Of a DNA stretch of 64,000 nt, positions 1 to 11,789 are shown one piece after another. The position numbers and the translations under genes were made by a program. Under the pieces are notes generated by a model, which saw only the letters and a list, made by a program, of their open reading frames with translations, was not told the origin of the DNA and searched no databases. Each line of letters begins with the position of its first letter. Within the stretch, counting starts at the first letter, position 1. The stretch is from Basidiobolus meristosporus CBS 931.73 (taxonomy: Eukaryota; Basidiobolomycota; Basidiobolomycetes; Basidiobolales; Basidiobolaceae): contig MCFE01000390.1 in the NCBI GenBank assembly GCA_002104905.1, positions 1 to 64,000 of the forward strand. The letters are read 5' to 3'.

Positions 1-431
1 AACTTAATGATTCCAAATTAGAATCTATCTTGCAATTCCAGCCTCTTGATGAATGTTTGAGACCATGTAGAGACTTTTAAGCTTTCAGACCAAATGGAGG
101 TTATCTTGGTCAACAAACCCATCAGGCTGGTCCATATACAAATCCTCATCAAGTTCTCCATACAAAAATGCTGCTTTTACATCCACTTGATAAATAAAAA
201 ACTTATACTTGGCTGCAATTGCCAATATCAATCTGATGGAACTAAACTTGGCTACTGGTCCAAAGGTCTCAGTATAGTCAAGTCCTTCTATTTGAGAGTA
301 TTCTTTGGCCACAAGTCTTGCGTTGTATCTTTCAGTTGTACCATCAGCCTTATATTATTTCCTAAAGACCCATCTGCATCCAATTAGTTTTCAGTTAATT
401 GGTAATTTGACTAAGTCCCAAGTTTAATTTT
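1..431 (-). pseudogene. CopA copia reverse transcriptase fragment
   Basis: Minus-strand piece of a Ty1/copia polyprotein running off the left edge. The translation keeps the RT start region (ETFGPVAKFSSIRLILA) and the first catalytic aspartate motif (QVDVKAAFLYGELDED), closely matching residues 926-970 of the long CopA reading frame at 51,491-55,594. The frame is open only over 85-312. CopA similarity stops at about 431, where unrelated repeat DNA begins. About 0.5 kb of CopA between RT and integrase is missing, so this is not a simple insertion. It is a dead fragment of the element that resumes at 2,032. Confidence 0.85.
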
Positions 432-2031
432 TTAACCCCACACCAAACAAGTAACTCCATTAAAATCCACCACTCAATAAGTATATCTACTGTAACACTG
501 GGTTTCCATGACTTTGGCTGGAACCCTATGGCCTTATGCCACTGTTCATTCACTGAAGTCCTGGTCTTCAGCTGGCACTGCAAGGTCTAGCACCTCATCT
601 GCCAGTCTTTGCAATAAATCTTTGCAATATTTGAGTGCATTTTCTTGAGCACTGTTCTTGAAGAAGTGCTGAAACCTCTTGGTATGCCTATTAATGCTCC
701 AAAATTCCACTGAAGGCATTGCAAGAACCTTTTGAGTTCTTGAAATTGTTACTTTGTCTGTCAGTGGGATCTCTACTCTGTCAACAATGGAGAATGTGGA
801 TGCTGTTTTAGACAAATTGCCTTTCTTGGCAAACTCATCTACCTCACTGAAGTGTAGCTCAACTGGCTGCGCTTCCAACTCTAGTGAAAACAGCTGTTTT
901 CTTGTTGGTAATTCTACTTGGCTATGATGATATTCAGTCTATTCTGGGCTTACAGCATTAATTTGCACAAACAGCAGCTTTTTTCTTGCACTTCCCTGTC
1001 TCTGGCTTTGGTAGACTTTTCCCCTTTATCTTTTCCTTTATCACTGCCAGGTCTTTCACTACTACTCTGTCTGATTTCTTCTGGTATTGAACTACATTTT
1101 CCCCTTGATAAATACTGCTCTGATACATCTGTTTTGGCCTGCTTGTCCCTTGCTAGCACTCTGCAGGCAATCTGAAACTTCTTTCCTGCTTGTTCTGAGC
1201 TCTTAGCCCATGCTGTAATGGGCTCTGAAGTAGCCACTTGTTTTTATCACTGCCAAGTCCTTCACTGCTGCTTTGGCTAAGTGCTTCTTGAGTAGAACCA
1301 CACTTTTTCCTTGGTAAACTTTGTGCTGGTGCATCTGTGTCTGCCTACTTCTCCCTTATTGGCGCTCTTCTAGCTACCTGATGTCTCTTTGATGCTTGTT
1401 TAGAGCTTTGGACCCTTATTGTAACAGGCACTTGAGGAAGCTGCTGGTTCTTAGCCATTGAACCCTTATTCTTCTGCCTTTGATAGTTTCTGCTATTCTT
1501 GAGATACTTTCTTAGCATACCAATGCTGGCCCAAAATCTGTTTGCATGTTTGAATCCAGGATAATGCTCATGGAGCAAGTCAAGCTCATTCTGCTTGGCC
1601 TTAAGTTTCTAATGGTCCCATGGTATGCCTGCCTTAAGGTGTTGGCATGCTAGACTTCTAACAGCCACTTGAATATCAGCCCATTCTTCATCATTACACT
1701 CAACAGCTCCACAGATCTTTAATGTCTTTTGATTTTTAAGCTTTAGTATAAGCACTACATTTTCTTCCTCCCATGCGGTGATAGGTTTTTCTATGTCTTT
1801 ATCTCTGGGCACTGTTGTTGTGCTTCAATGACTGTGTAGTGTTCCTCTGCTGTTACATTGGAAAATGGCTCAATTCTTGGCTGTGACATTGAGCAACTTG
1901 AGTTCCTTCTTTGCAGCAAAGATACTGCTTTCAATAGCGGGGATATTGATTGCTCTACACATATTATTTTCTCATCCTGTTTCTGGACTATTTCCTGATT
2001 TCTCTGGGCCGTTACATCTATCCTATCAGCC
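432..2031 (-). pseudogene. Broken accessory ORF of the Tnp2-associated repeat family
   Basis: I do not recognise this protein. Read on the minus strand in several frames it has an N-terminal glutamine- and lysine-rich stretch (around VTAQRNQEIVQKQDEKI), a central part with AVRSLACQHLKAGIPW and HEHYPGFKHANRFWASIGML, a basic serine-rich part, and a C-terminal part around YCKDLLQRLADEVLDL. Stops and frameshifts break it. Related pieces occur at 13,648-13,846, 43,869-44,303 and 45,025-45,306, each near Tnp2 transposase remnants, so I infer that it is the second gene of the same DNA transposon. A DNA-binding role would be a guess from its basic central region. It sits inside a CopA copy. Confidence 0.5.
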
Positions 2032-3350
2032 ACTGCACTTGATCTGTATCTATACCATGCTTCAAATGGAATTGAAGTACAAAGTACTCTGTTATAACTC
2101 CTACTTTTAAGATATACAGCTGTGGCACCTGATTTTGCCCAAAAATTATAGGATAATTTTTGATCACAGATCATAGATCTTGCCATATCTATTATTGATC
2201 CATTTGCATGCTCTGCTACTCCATTTCAAAGTGAGGAGTACCATACAGTGGTTTCTTGTTTTATCCCATAAACTTTGCAGAAGTAGATGAAGCATTTTAA
2301 GATATATTCTCCACCATTGTCAGAGCATATTTTCTTGATTTTTTCACCAGTTTCTCTCTTCACCATGACTTCAAGCTCTCTGACCTTAGACAGAGCTTCA
2401 TCCTTTCTCACCATGAAGTAGACCCACATGTATCTTGTATAATCATCAATAAATGTGTTGAAGAATTCTTTCCACCTAAGGATAAATTTTGCATAGGTCC
2501 ACACACATCTGAGTGAATTTGATCTAGTTTTCTCTTAGTTTTGATTAAATCAGAGGTCTTGAACAGTTGTCTGACTTGTTTCCCATATATGCAGGCTGCA
2601 CAGTGCTCCTAATTAGCAGGGGGATCAGTTTTTACTCCAGAATGTAGCTGATTGTTCATCATTTTGCGCAAATAATCAAAATTGATGTGTCCAAATCTCC
2701 CATGCCAAAGCATTGGTGTTTCTTCATTTCAAGTTACTTCAATTGGCTTCCAGATGTGACAGAAGATAAGTCAGCTTATACAGATTCTGATCTCTGATAC
2801 CTAAATCAGTATGAGCACCATTTTAATCAGTAATCCTGCATTCACAATTGTCAAAGCTGAAACTGAGTCCTTCTGCTGTGGCCTTGCTTACAGATAGTAG
2901 GTTTGTAGCTATTTCTGGTACAAAGAGTACTTCTTTAAAGGTCAGTGTATGGCTTCCTTCCCTGCTTCTAAGGTTTACTTGGATAGTTCCTTGTTACACT
3001 GCATCAAGTGCTCTATTATCACCCAACAAAACCTTCCTAATTGGAATTTCTTGATATTGGGTAAAAAGTCCTTTTTGGTGTATAAAGTGTTGAGATGCTC
3101 CAGAGTCACTGTACCATGTCTGAGAACTCATTGTTTTCTCTTCTGGTACTCTAAGAATTCCTCTCTCACACTTTTAGGAGGGCATTCTTCTCCCATGACA
3201 ATATCCCAAAGGCCTCCTTCTTGCAGCAGCAACTTCATCTTCACCTTCCAAACTTAGTAGTTAGATCCATCCAGCTTTTCAGCAAAGGGAAAAATTCCAG
3301 TAATTGCAGTAGTATACATTGCAGAGAGTGATAGCTTGGGGTGCTTAATG
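2032..3350 (-). pseudogene. CopA copia integrase, protease and gag remnants
   Basis: Continuation of the interrupted CopA copy. Going leftward from the LTR it has the gag N terminus (3,120-3,350), then the end of protease, the GAG-pre-integrase domain and the integrase. The integrase keeps FIDDYTRY and the second catalytic aspartate in CSDNGGEY (2,226-2,504), but the sequence after TTVWYSSL is frameshifted. About 0.6 kb holding the rest of gag and the zinc knuckle is deleted near 3,119. It belongs with the LTR at 3,351-3,694 and cannot be functional. Confidence 0.8.
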
Positions 3351-3694
3351 CATTGTAAGAGTCTTGGAGATATTGGAAGTGAATGGAAGAATAAGTAGAT
3401 TATGTGGTTATCACTCAATGATTTATTAAATTTAAAAATAGTGTTTATACTTTTATATGGTATTGGCATAATAAGCTCATAGAATAGGTCTAGGAAGGTT
3501 GCAAGAACATGTGTGCAAGTTTGGAGCTGTTTGGATAACTTGTCTAATTTTCATGTTCTGAGTACCTGATATTATGGTGAAACAGTTCCAAGTCCCAACA
3601 AAGAATTTGGTCAGAGTTCTCTAGGATTTGAGGGTAATGAAATAAGTGACTAAGTTAGGTGAATATTTAGGTATTATTACAAAACTTTACAACA
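3351..3694 (-). repeat. CopA long terminal repeat (5' LTR of a minus-strand copy)
   Basis: 344 bp similar throughout to the LTRs of the long CopA element, starting at a degraded TGTTGTAAGAG and ending TTTACAACA. The primer-binding site next to it is decayed (GTGCTTAATGC where GGGCTCATAACC is expected on the plus strand). Confidence 0.85.
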
Positions 3695-4380
3695 GAAGCA
3701 GGGTCTTTTTCTACTAGCCACCAACTACACTGAAGTGAGACTCAGCTGGCTACACAAAATCTTCAAATGGAATTCATAGCATTATTGGTTGTTATTCTGA
3801 TGTTATACAGCTGTGATCCCTGCTTTAGATTTTCAGCTGCAAATTTTGGTGGAACTAGTGAGTTGCTAGTTACCAATCTTACATAAATGCTAGTTTGCCT
3901 ATTTACCTCCTGGAAAATATGTCCACTTTTTGCTTAATTACTTTATCCTTAGGAGAAGTAACTGTTATGATCCCATCAAAAGGCTGACACAGGATTTAAA
4001 TCCTGTGACTACAAGGTATTGATGCAATTTGTACACCATCAAAAGTTATTGAAAGAAATTGCACCTCCAAATTCACAGAAATTGTAGTCAAAACTATTCA
4101 TCCTAACACTGTGCATCAATATTTAAAACTTGCTGATTTTACTCCATTAGAGAATCCAGTGCCCTAATTGATTTTCCCTAGCCCAAACATATCTAATCCC
4201 AGTTATGGTATATTTTATCCCATCTCAGAATTTATTCTTAGCTGCCACACCTGATCATTATTCATGTGGGCATTATGTCATCAACTGATCTGCCAAGCCT
4301 TTCCAACTCATTGGTCATCTAGATATATCCAACTACTTAGTAGTTGCCAAGACATCAGCTTATTGATGATCCAATATTTA
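3695..4380 (-). repeat. Degraded Tnp2-family repeat DNA, no intact gene
   Basis: No reading frame I can defend. A short match at 3,727-3,757 (CACTGAAGTGAGACTCAGC) resembles the accessory ORF segment at 843-870. The rest is AT-rich and unassigned. It probably belongs to the same DNA-transposon family as the flanking blocks. Confidence 0.3.
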
Positions 4381-5201
4381 ATCATCTTATGCACCTATCC
4401 CTATGAAAATAATTTGGTCCTGCAGGTGGATTCAATCTGGATCAGCTATCAGGATCATATAATGAGTCTATCATAATGCTGGCAGTTTGGAATTATGACC
4501 CTCAACATAATCTTAAGGCAGGATTGTGATGGCATCTTGCTGATTTTACTGCCAAACAAAGCCAAGAACTTGTCAGTGTTTTAGTGGTCTTTTGACAAGA
4601 ATTGCATGCCATTTTAATGGTCTTGATGTGCTCCACATGTATTTGAGTGGGCCTTACTAGTCTATACATCCTATTGTTGTATATGGCAAGCCCTGATGGT
4701 GCTAACATCTGTTAGCATTATTATGGCAGTATGGTGGCCTACATGTAGTTATGTACAATGCTACCATACAAATGTACCAAATGGTATTTCCTTTTCCTAC
4801 CTCTGCTTGTACCATATATATACTCCACTGTAGCATCAACCCTCTGTATTTGCTTATCCACTACCACCTGGGTATTCCACATATAGCTCAAATAAAAGAA
4901 ATGGCCTCCTGCCTACTGACCTCTACATACACACATACCTACTGCAATTGACATACTTCTATCACCTTACCTTTACAGCTATTTATTGTGATACTTGCAA
5001 TGTAGCAAGATACCTTGTATTGCTGGTAACATGTACATCTTGCAAACATATTCTTAGTTGCTGCCACTTTTGCCATGAGCCCCTCCTGAATATCCACAAA
5101 GAACTTCTTAGTTTTAGCCATTATATTCATTTGCCCTGTTGAATTCAAGTCCCCATTATAGATGTGCTCAAGCCCATGCTTGTGTGTATTCATGTTGAAA
5201 G
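4381..5201 (-). pseudogene. Tnp2 transposase C terminus and 3' tail (minus strand)
   Basis: The minus strand at 4,939-5,193 encodes a conserved block (KFFVDIQEGLMAKVAATKN, then MFARCTCYQQYK). The same block occurs at the C terminus of the better preserved copy on the plus strand (7,593-7,799) and at 25,519-25,809, 43,600-43,850 and 45,872-46,057. Sequence to the left (4,388-4,950) matches the non-coding tail of those copies, including TTTGGTCCTGCAGGTGGA, which is inverted at 8,270-8,310. The rest of the transposase is absent. Confidence 0.5.
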
Positions 5202-5435
5202 TGATGTAAGAGTTTTGAAGATATTGGAAGTGATTGGGAGAACAAGTGGATTATGTGGTTTTCACTTAATGATATATTGAATGAAAAGTAGTATGTAGAC
5301 TTTTACATGGTCTTGGCATAAAAGCCACTCAGAATAGGTCTAGGAAGGTCCCACAAACATGTGTGCAAAGTTTGGGGCTGTTTAGACAACTTTGCGAATT
5401 TTCATGCTTGGGTATCTGATATTTTGGTGCTGTCT
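5202..5435 (-). repeat. Partial CopA LTR
   Basis: About 234 bp matching the first two thirds of the CopA LTR, from TGATGTAAGAG to TCTGATATTTTGGTG. It lies exactly between a minus-strand and a plus-strand Tnp2 fragment. No CopA internal sequence adjoins it. Confidence 0.75.
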
Positions 5436-5469
5436 TTGTAACCTTGCACAGACTTAGTCAGGTGAGTTT

Positions 5470-7800
5470 GTGACACCTTTAGGCTCACCTCAGCCTTCTG
5501 AATATGGCACAGAGAGTGATAGTTCTGATGAAGAAGGCTCACTGATGGATTGTGGGCCTATCTCCCCTAACAACAGTACCACCCATGAGCCTGGTCAAAT
5601 CTCAATATGTAATGAGGCAGCACCCATTGAAGCAAATGCCAAGGATACATTACAGAGCCAAGTGGGCCCAGTGATCCATCCACATATGAATGATATAATG
5701 TTGTGGCTAGAGAAGTGGCACATTCCCACTAATATCAGTAATGGGGGCTTTGAGGATTTACTACTACTTCTTGACAAAATCAATCTGGAAGCAACTTACC
5801 ATGCATATGGTACAAGTGGACAACCATCATGCAGCTGGCAACATATGACCCAGAGACTGTCCTGACTCCAGCATGTGTTAACAGTTCCATGGCATTCATA
5901 TCCAAAAATGCCACTAATGCAATGTGTCCAAATTGTCAGGAATCAACCACCATAGAGGGAAAACATCATTCACACTCCAGATATATTCTAGTAATACCCT
6001 GTTTCAAGAAGCTCATGCAGTCTGACAAATGTTGCAAAGCTATAAAGTACCACACTCAGTATTAATCAAGCACAAACATATCCAATATATGTGATGGCAA
6101 ACATTACCAACAGCTAAGAAGCAAGGGTTACTTTGAACGTATGTATACTCTAGCCTTGGCTTTATCCCTTGATGGATTCTTATTAAATAGGTACTCTACC
6201 AGCAAATGCTGCTGGCCACTGATTCTCATCAACCTTAATCTGCTGCCTATCTTATAGTATCAGAACAAAAATCTGATGGTAGTCTCACTGGTATCTGGGC
6301 CTACTTCACCATCAAACCTGGATAGCTACCTGTATCCATTGCTGGATGAATTTTGTATGCTTTCCAGCAGGATAACACTAAATGGCTGTCATGTTAAAGA
6401 ACATAGTATTATCTGCACTGGAGATACCCCAGCCATCAGAAGATAGCTGGCTTTTCTAGGCACAATGGACAATAGCGCTGTCAAATGTGTAAGATCCAGG
6501 AGATTTACTCCATAACACACACACATTATTATTACCAAAACACCAGCACTGAGAACATCCTCTTCCCACAGAGAGAATGTACAAAAGTCAGCATGCAATT
6601 GCAGCAAAGTTGGCAAGCTATAAGCCATTTGCCAGAATATGGAATCAATTGGAAACTGGTAAAACTTAAGAAAGAGGGTATCTGTTGGATCAAAAGCTTT
6701 CCACTGGGAGTAATGCATTTGCTTTTCAACCATTTCCTATACTAATGATCAAGTTATACTTGGGGCATTTCAAGCTAAATGAGCTCTTTGAGATACTGGA
6801 GAAATTTGAAAGAACTGACAAGATAGTACAGAGTAGCTGCTACCCTAAGTACTTCTCATGGGCTCCAATCAATATCCATACTCATATGCAACAATACAAA
6901 TGCATAGACTGGATGAACCAGAGATGTATTTATTCAAGTGGTGTTCTGAAGCCATTCCTACCAAGAGTACATTGGAAGCATTGGGAGTCATATGTGGACA
7001 TTGTAGGAATATTTATCCAGAGGTGGATCACCAATGCCAACTTGATGCACCTACAGCTGAGCGCAAAGATCTCTGCAGCTAATGTATCCATTCCCTACTC
7101 CATCTTGCATGGTGTGTGGAGAATACTGGGCCTTGCTTCACCTTCTGGGAGTTTCAACTGGAGAGGATGTGTGGGGAGATAGGAAGACAAGTCAAGTTGC
7201 AGGTACTACTGTATCCCAATCTCATTAAGAATATTACCATCAAGTCTGTCATAGATGTATTGAGTTGGCACATGGAGGACAGCTTGGAAGAGTTGGGAAA
7301 TACTGAGGATAAATGTGCACATTGAGACAGCTATGGCTATGTCATAAAGAAGCTAAGCAGCTCCAATGCATGGGTAATCAGCCAAGTAATGAAAAGTTGG
7401 GTTGGGTTCAACAAGCAACTAGTCTTTTCAGGAAAGCTCTACCAAGATAAGCCAGATTTCTCTTGGTCATAAGCCAGCTTCTACACCATTCAATATGGAA
7501 TTCACACAAATAAGAGCCAGAGCACACTAATAAGGGAGACTAGAACTCAGCAGGGAGAAGGAATATATTAGCTAAATACCAACAAGTACTTTGTGGATAT
7601 GCAGGAGGTATTCATGGCAAAATTGGCTACGGCCAAGCATATGTTTGCAAGATGTATATGTTACCAGCAGTACAAGGAATATAGCAGCATTGTAAGTATC
7701 ACACTAAAAAGCCATAAAGTTGAGGTGATAGAAGTATGTCAATGGCAGCAGGTGTGCACAATTGTAGAGGTTGGTAAGCAGGCCATAGTTTTTTTTTGAT
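5470..7800 (+). pseudogene. Tnp2-domain (CACTA/Plavaka-like) DNA transposase, degraded
   Basis: Best copy of a Tnp2-type transposase. An acidic N-terminal part (5,470-5,865) contains LWLEKWHIPTNISNGGFED, typical of the N-terminal helix region of these proteins. A cysteine pair follows (AMCPNCQ, 5,920). The catalytic-type core is spread over frames at 6,090-6,480 (DGKHYQQL, ALALSLDGF, WPLILINLNL, VSGPTSPSNLDSYLYPLLDE, GDTPAIRR) and continues with CKIQEIYSITHTHYYY (6,485-6,545). A late block GPCFTFWEFQLERMCGEIGR (7,122-7,181) and the C-terminal block YFVDMQEVFMAKLATAKHMF (7,575-7,640) complete it. Family knowledge says Tnp2 proteins cut and join DNA at terminal inverted repeats. Many stops and frameshifts make this copy dead. 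I could not locate its terminal repeats. Confidence 0.7.
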
Positions 7801-8316
7801 TTGAGCTATATGTGGAATACCCAAGGTACTAGTGGGTAAGCAAATAAAGAGGGGTGATTCTACTGTGAGATATAAGAATGCACAAGGGGAGGTAGAGAGA
7901 GGAAATACCATTTGGTAAATTGGTACTGTAGAATTTTACAGAACCAGCTGTAGGCTCCCAGAGTGCTAATATAATGCCATCAGAGTCTTACTGTGAGGCC
8001 ATTGAAATACCGTCAAGTTTCTTGCCACATAAGGCAATTGAATATCCTGGCCAGTTAGATCCATTTAAAATAGTTGTAGAGCACAATAAGACCATAACAA
8101 TACATGCAATAATCATCACAGCACCAATTAAATCTTGTCTAGTCTTATCACTGTATTTGGTAGTGAAATTAGCAAATGCCATAGTGATCTTGTCATAAGA
8201 TTGTCAACAGGATCACTAATTCCACACTGCTGGTATTATAATGGCCTCTTAGCAGGATCCTAACTGCTGGTTTGGATTGGCTCCACCTGCAGGACCAAAT
8301 AACTTTTCATAGGGGA
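7801..8316 (+). repeat. 3' tail of the Tnp2 element
   Basis: Follows the transposase remnant and is the inverted counterpart of 4,388-4,950. The frame at 7,974-8,198 (74 codons) is not recognised. GypA sequence begins at about 8,317. Confidence 0.4.
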
Positions 8317-9360
8317 GGACTCCTCCACTCCAGAATTACAGAAGGTCCAGACTCTCTTGAAGGAATATTTATATGTGTTTGCAGATGAACTTGTTAGCTT
8401 ACCACCTGTCAGTGATGTGGATCATGCCATTGACACCAGAGATAGCCTCCCATGAGTAAGACACCTTATAGAATGAGTTCATTGGAGTAGGAAGAGATGA
8501 AGAGACATATATATCTACTATTTGAGCATGGATATATCAGACCCAGCAAGTCACCTTGGGGAGCACCAGTACTTTTTGTGAAAAGAAGGATTGAACACCT
8601 AGGATGTGCATTGACTATAGAGCCCCCAATTCAGTTACTGTGAAGAATAGGTACCCCATACCTTAGATTGATGAGCTTCTGGATCAACTCAATGGAGCTA
8701 CCATATTCAGCAAGATTGACCTTATATCACAATATAACCTGACTAGGGTGAAACCAGAAGACATCCTTATGACAGTATTCAGGACCAGATATGAGCATTA
8801 GAAGTACTTAGTCATGGTGTTAGCCTTACTAATGCCCCTACAACATTCTAGACCTTGATTCAAACAGTCTTCCAGAAATGCTTAGTCAGGTTTGTGGTAA
8901 TCTACCTAGATGACAACTTTATATACAGCAAGACAGAAGAGGAACAATTGGTGTGAATTGAAAAGGTCTTGAAGTTGCTAAGTGAGAATAAGCTGTATGG
9001 CAAGCTAGCAATGTGTGAATTCTAGAAGGAACATGTTCAATACCTGGGACACATAGTGATTAGCACAGAAGTGCCTTTAGACCGCAAGAAGGTTGAAGTC
9101 ATCAAGAATCTGAAGCAGCCCCTGAACATATTTGAGCTTAGATCATTCCTTGGAATGGTTTCATATAGTTGGAGACTTGTCAAGTCCTTTGTAACTGTTG
9201 CAGCCCCTTTAACTGATATTCACAAGAAAGGCAACAACATGAAGTGGGACACAGCCTGTGAAACTGCCCCTCAGACACTTAAAAATGAGTGTGCTAAGCT
9301 GCCAGCTTAAAAATTCCAGATGTTAGAAAAGAGTCTATTCTGTGTACAGATGATTCAGAG
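8317..9360 (+). pseudogene. GypA Ty3/gypsy reverse transcriptase fragment
   Basis: Plus-strand gypsy polymerase with many frame breaks. Recognisable pieces in order are the segment before the palm (GYIRPSKSPWGAPVLFVKR, 8,535-8,590), the palm with catalytic motif IYLDDNFIYS (8,900-8,935), and the thumb and connection (frame 9,056-9,310, with LRSFLGMVSYSWRLVKSF). It ends at GATTCAGAG, in the middle of the RNase H start (the CTDDSE residues), exactly where a GypA LTR begins. The matching continuation, AGAGTATGCAATTGG, is found beside GypA LTRs at 11,367, 23,113 and 36,700. Confidence 0.8.
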
Positions 9361-9727
9361 TGTTACAAGTCCTGGTATAAGATTTGTAGAGGAATAGGGA
9401 GTTTAGCATTTATTGTATTCACTGAAACTTGAACTGATTTTTTTGAGGTTCCAGCAGCTCCTTATATACATTCTGCCAGATCAATTGCGACTAATTGTAT
9501 CTTCTAATGTAGGTTGCTGCTGATGACTCATTGTATAGCATCATCAAAACCCAATAAGATCCTACTTGGTATTTCTATTTTGGTCTGATAAGGATCTGCT
9601 AATTCATTTGCTGACTAATGCTGCTGATTTGATAGATAACATTGATATACTGAAAGGCTAGGCATATAACTAATTGACTTGACTAAAAACTGATCTAGCA
9701 TAGACATTCAAGCAGTATATCATAACA
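9361..9727 (-). repeat. GypA LTR
   Basis: 367 bp beginning TGTTACAAGTCCTGG and ending ATATCATAACA on the plus strand, which is the antisense orientation as judged from the LTR and gag order at 23,114-24,500. It interrupts the GypA pol fragment to its left. Confidence 0.85.
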
Positions 9728-11367
9728 TTCTGCACCACTAAAGTTGAGAGTGTTCTCATGAATCTCTTTTCTTGTGATGTTAATATCTTGATGGTTCAGT
9801 ATTACTGGCAATTTTTGCAAGCTTGAGTCTGTCTCAATGGACTAAATCTTCCCAGATATTCCCTAGTTTGTCCACTAGTTGGTAAGTTGGAAATAGACAT
9901 TCTTTGAAAATCTTGAAAGGTCCTATCCATTGTGGCTTGAACTACTTCCAAGTATTGCTTCTCAGCAATACAAAGTGCCCAACTGTCAATGCCTCTGGTG
10001 ATATAGTCTTATCAAATCTCTGTTTCATCTTTTCTGCACTATGCACTACTTTGGCCATGACATCTGTGCTCCAGCTGCTGGTGTCTACTTGGCTGACTGA
10101 GCTGATCTTCTAAGATGTCTGTAAGCTTTGGTAGTGTGAGATCTCCTGGAATCCTTGGTTTGCATCCATACTCTAAGTAAAATGGCAACTCTTGGGAGGT
10201 GTTGTGCACTCTAACTCTGCAGGTAAAAGTGCTTAGTCTATATACTCATCCTATCTATCAACAGCTTCATTTGGTTACTTGGTCAGCACTTTTCCAAGTA
10301 GTCCATTACACAGCTCAGTGACTCCATTAGTTCTAGAGTGATATGCCAGGGTTTTCAAGTGTCTGATGTGCTGCAATTCCAGGTGAGCTTTCAATGTCTT
10401 TGCCATAAGATTTGCTCCTCTATTAGATGAAATCTTAGAGGGTACCCAAGCTTCCTAAGGATCTTGTGATATATGAAACTTGCAACTTCTTGTTCACTGC
10501 CTACAAATACTTCTTTAGCCACTGACCATTTGGTGGCATGGTTAATTGCTGCTAGGATCCAATGGCTGCATTTCCTAATTGTTGGCAATCTTCCAATAAA
10601 GTTAATTCACCATCTTTCAAGTGGTCTTACATGCTCCAAGGGAAAGAGTTCAGCAATTCTTTGTGGTTGGCCTTGGATGATTTGGCAATTTGGACATGCG
10701 TTCACTAGCTTCTCAATGTCTTGTTTCATTATGGGCCACCATGCTATGGCATTCACAAGGCTATAGGTTCCTTCAATTCCAAGATGTCCATATTCATAGT
10801 GTAGCTTATGTATTAAATCCAGGCAAGCAACATAAGGGCAATTGGCAACAGGGCTTCCATCAACAATTTGATAGAGTGTTTCAACCTGTACTACAGATTT
10901 TGTCGCTTCATCCTGGATTATCTTCTTGATCTCTTCATCTACTTCATCAGCAACAGCTTGGTCCTCCAAGTACTTTGGTGATAGGCTAGGCCAATCTGAT
11001 TCATGCACCAAGTTGAGTTGTGCAACTTGTTCTAATCTTGATAGGGCATCGCAACTGCTTTTTTTTCCAGGGCAGTAGACAATCTCCAAATCAAATTGCT
11101 GCATGTATTCAATCCATCTTGTAATTCTTCCAGAGAGTACCCTCTGAATAAATATATATACTTGAGTGAGGAATGATCAGTCTTCACAGTGCACTTGACT
11201 CCTTCAATGTAGCATCTCCAGGTCTTCAAGCAATGTATTATGGCAAAAATCTTCATCTCATGCGCTGGATAATTTAGTTCTGCTGAGTTCAGCTTCTTGG
11301 ACTCAAAAGCATCTGGCTAGTCCTTTCCCTCATGTTCTTGGATCAGTACTCCACCAATTGCATACTC
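9728..11367 (-). pseudogene. GypA integrase and RNase H fragment
   Basis: Minus strand, reading from the right: the end of RNase H (EIFAIIHCLKTWRCYIEG, 11,180-11,256; VYCPGKKSSCDALSRLEQ, about 11,020-11,075), the H2C2 zinc-binding region of integrase (HKLHYEYGHLGIEG and CPNCQ, 10,680-10,810), and the integrase core (frame 10,391-10,588, with ILAAINHATKWSVAKEVFV), then decayed C-terminal integrase to the LTR. Frameshifts separate the pieces. The same arrangement recurs at 21,480-23,113, so the block 9,361-11,736 and the block 20,739-23,482 are duplicates of one structure. Confidence 0.85.
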
Positions 11368-11736
11368 TGGTTATGATCTACCGCTTGAATGTTCAAGTCA
11401 GATGAATTTTTAGTTAAATCAGTTAGTTATATGTTTACCTATGGGTATAGCAGTGTTATCTATCACATCAGTAGCATTAGTGGGTAAATGAATAAACAGA
11501 TCCTTATCAGACAGAAGTAGGTATATTAAGTAGAACTTATTGGGTGATAATGATGCAATCAAATGAGTCATCCGCCCCAACCTACATTAGGAAATACAAT
11601 CAGTCAGCAATTGATCTGGCAAAATGTATATAAGGAGCTGCTGGAACCTTGATGAAAAATCAGCTCAAGTTTTAGTAAATATATTACTAGCTAAGCTCCC
11701 TATTCTTCTACAACTCTAGTACCAAGACTTGTAACA
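11368..11736 (+). repeat. GypA LTR
   Basis: 369 bp, sense orientation, starting TGGTTATGATCTACC right after the GypA pol sequence CATACTC and ending AAGACTTGTAACA. A primer-binding site follows immediately. Confidence 0.85.
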
Positions 11737-11753
11737 TTGGTAGCAGCAATAAC
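11737..11753 (+). other. GypA primer-binding site
   Basis: TTGGTAGCAGCAATAAC directly follows the 5' LTR, as it also does at 23,483. TGGTAGCAG is complementary to a tRNA 3' end CUGCUACCA, the form found in many eukaryotic initiator methionine tRNAs. Which tRNA this genome uses is inferred, not seen. Confidence 0.55.
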
Positions 11754-11789
11754 AGAAACCTTCCTCCAAAAGTAAGAGGAAGCCTTGTG

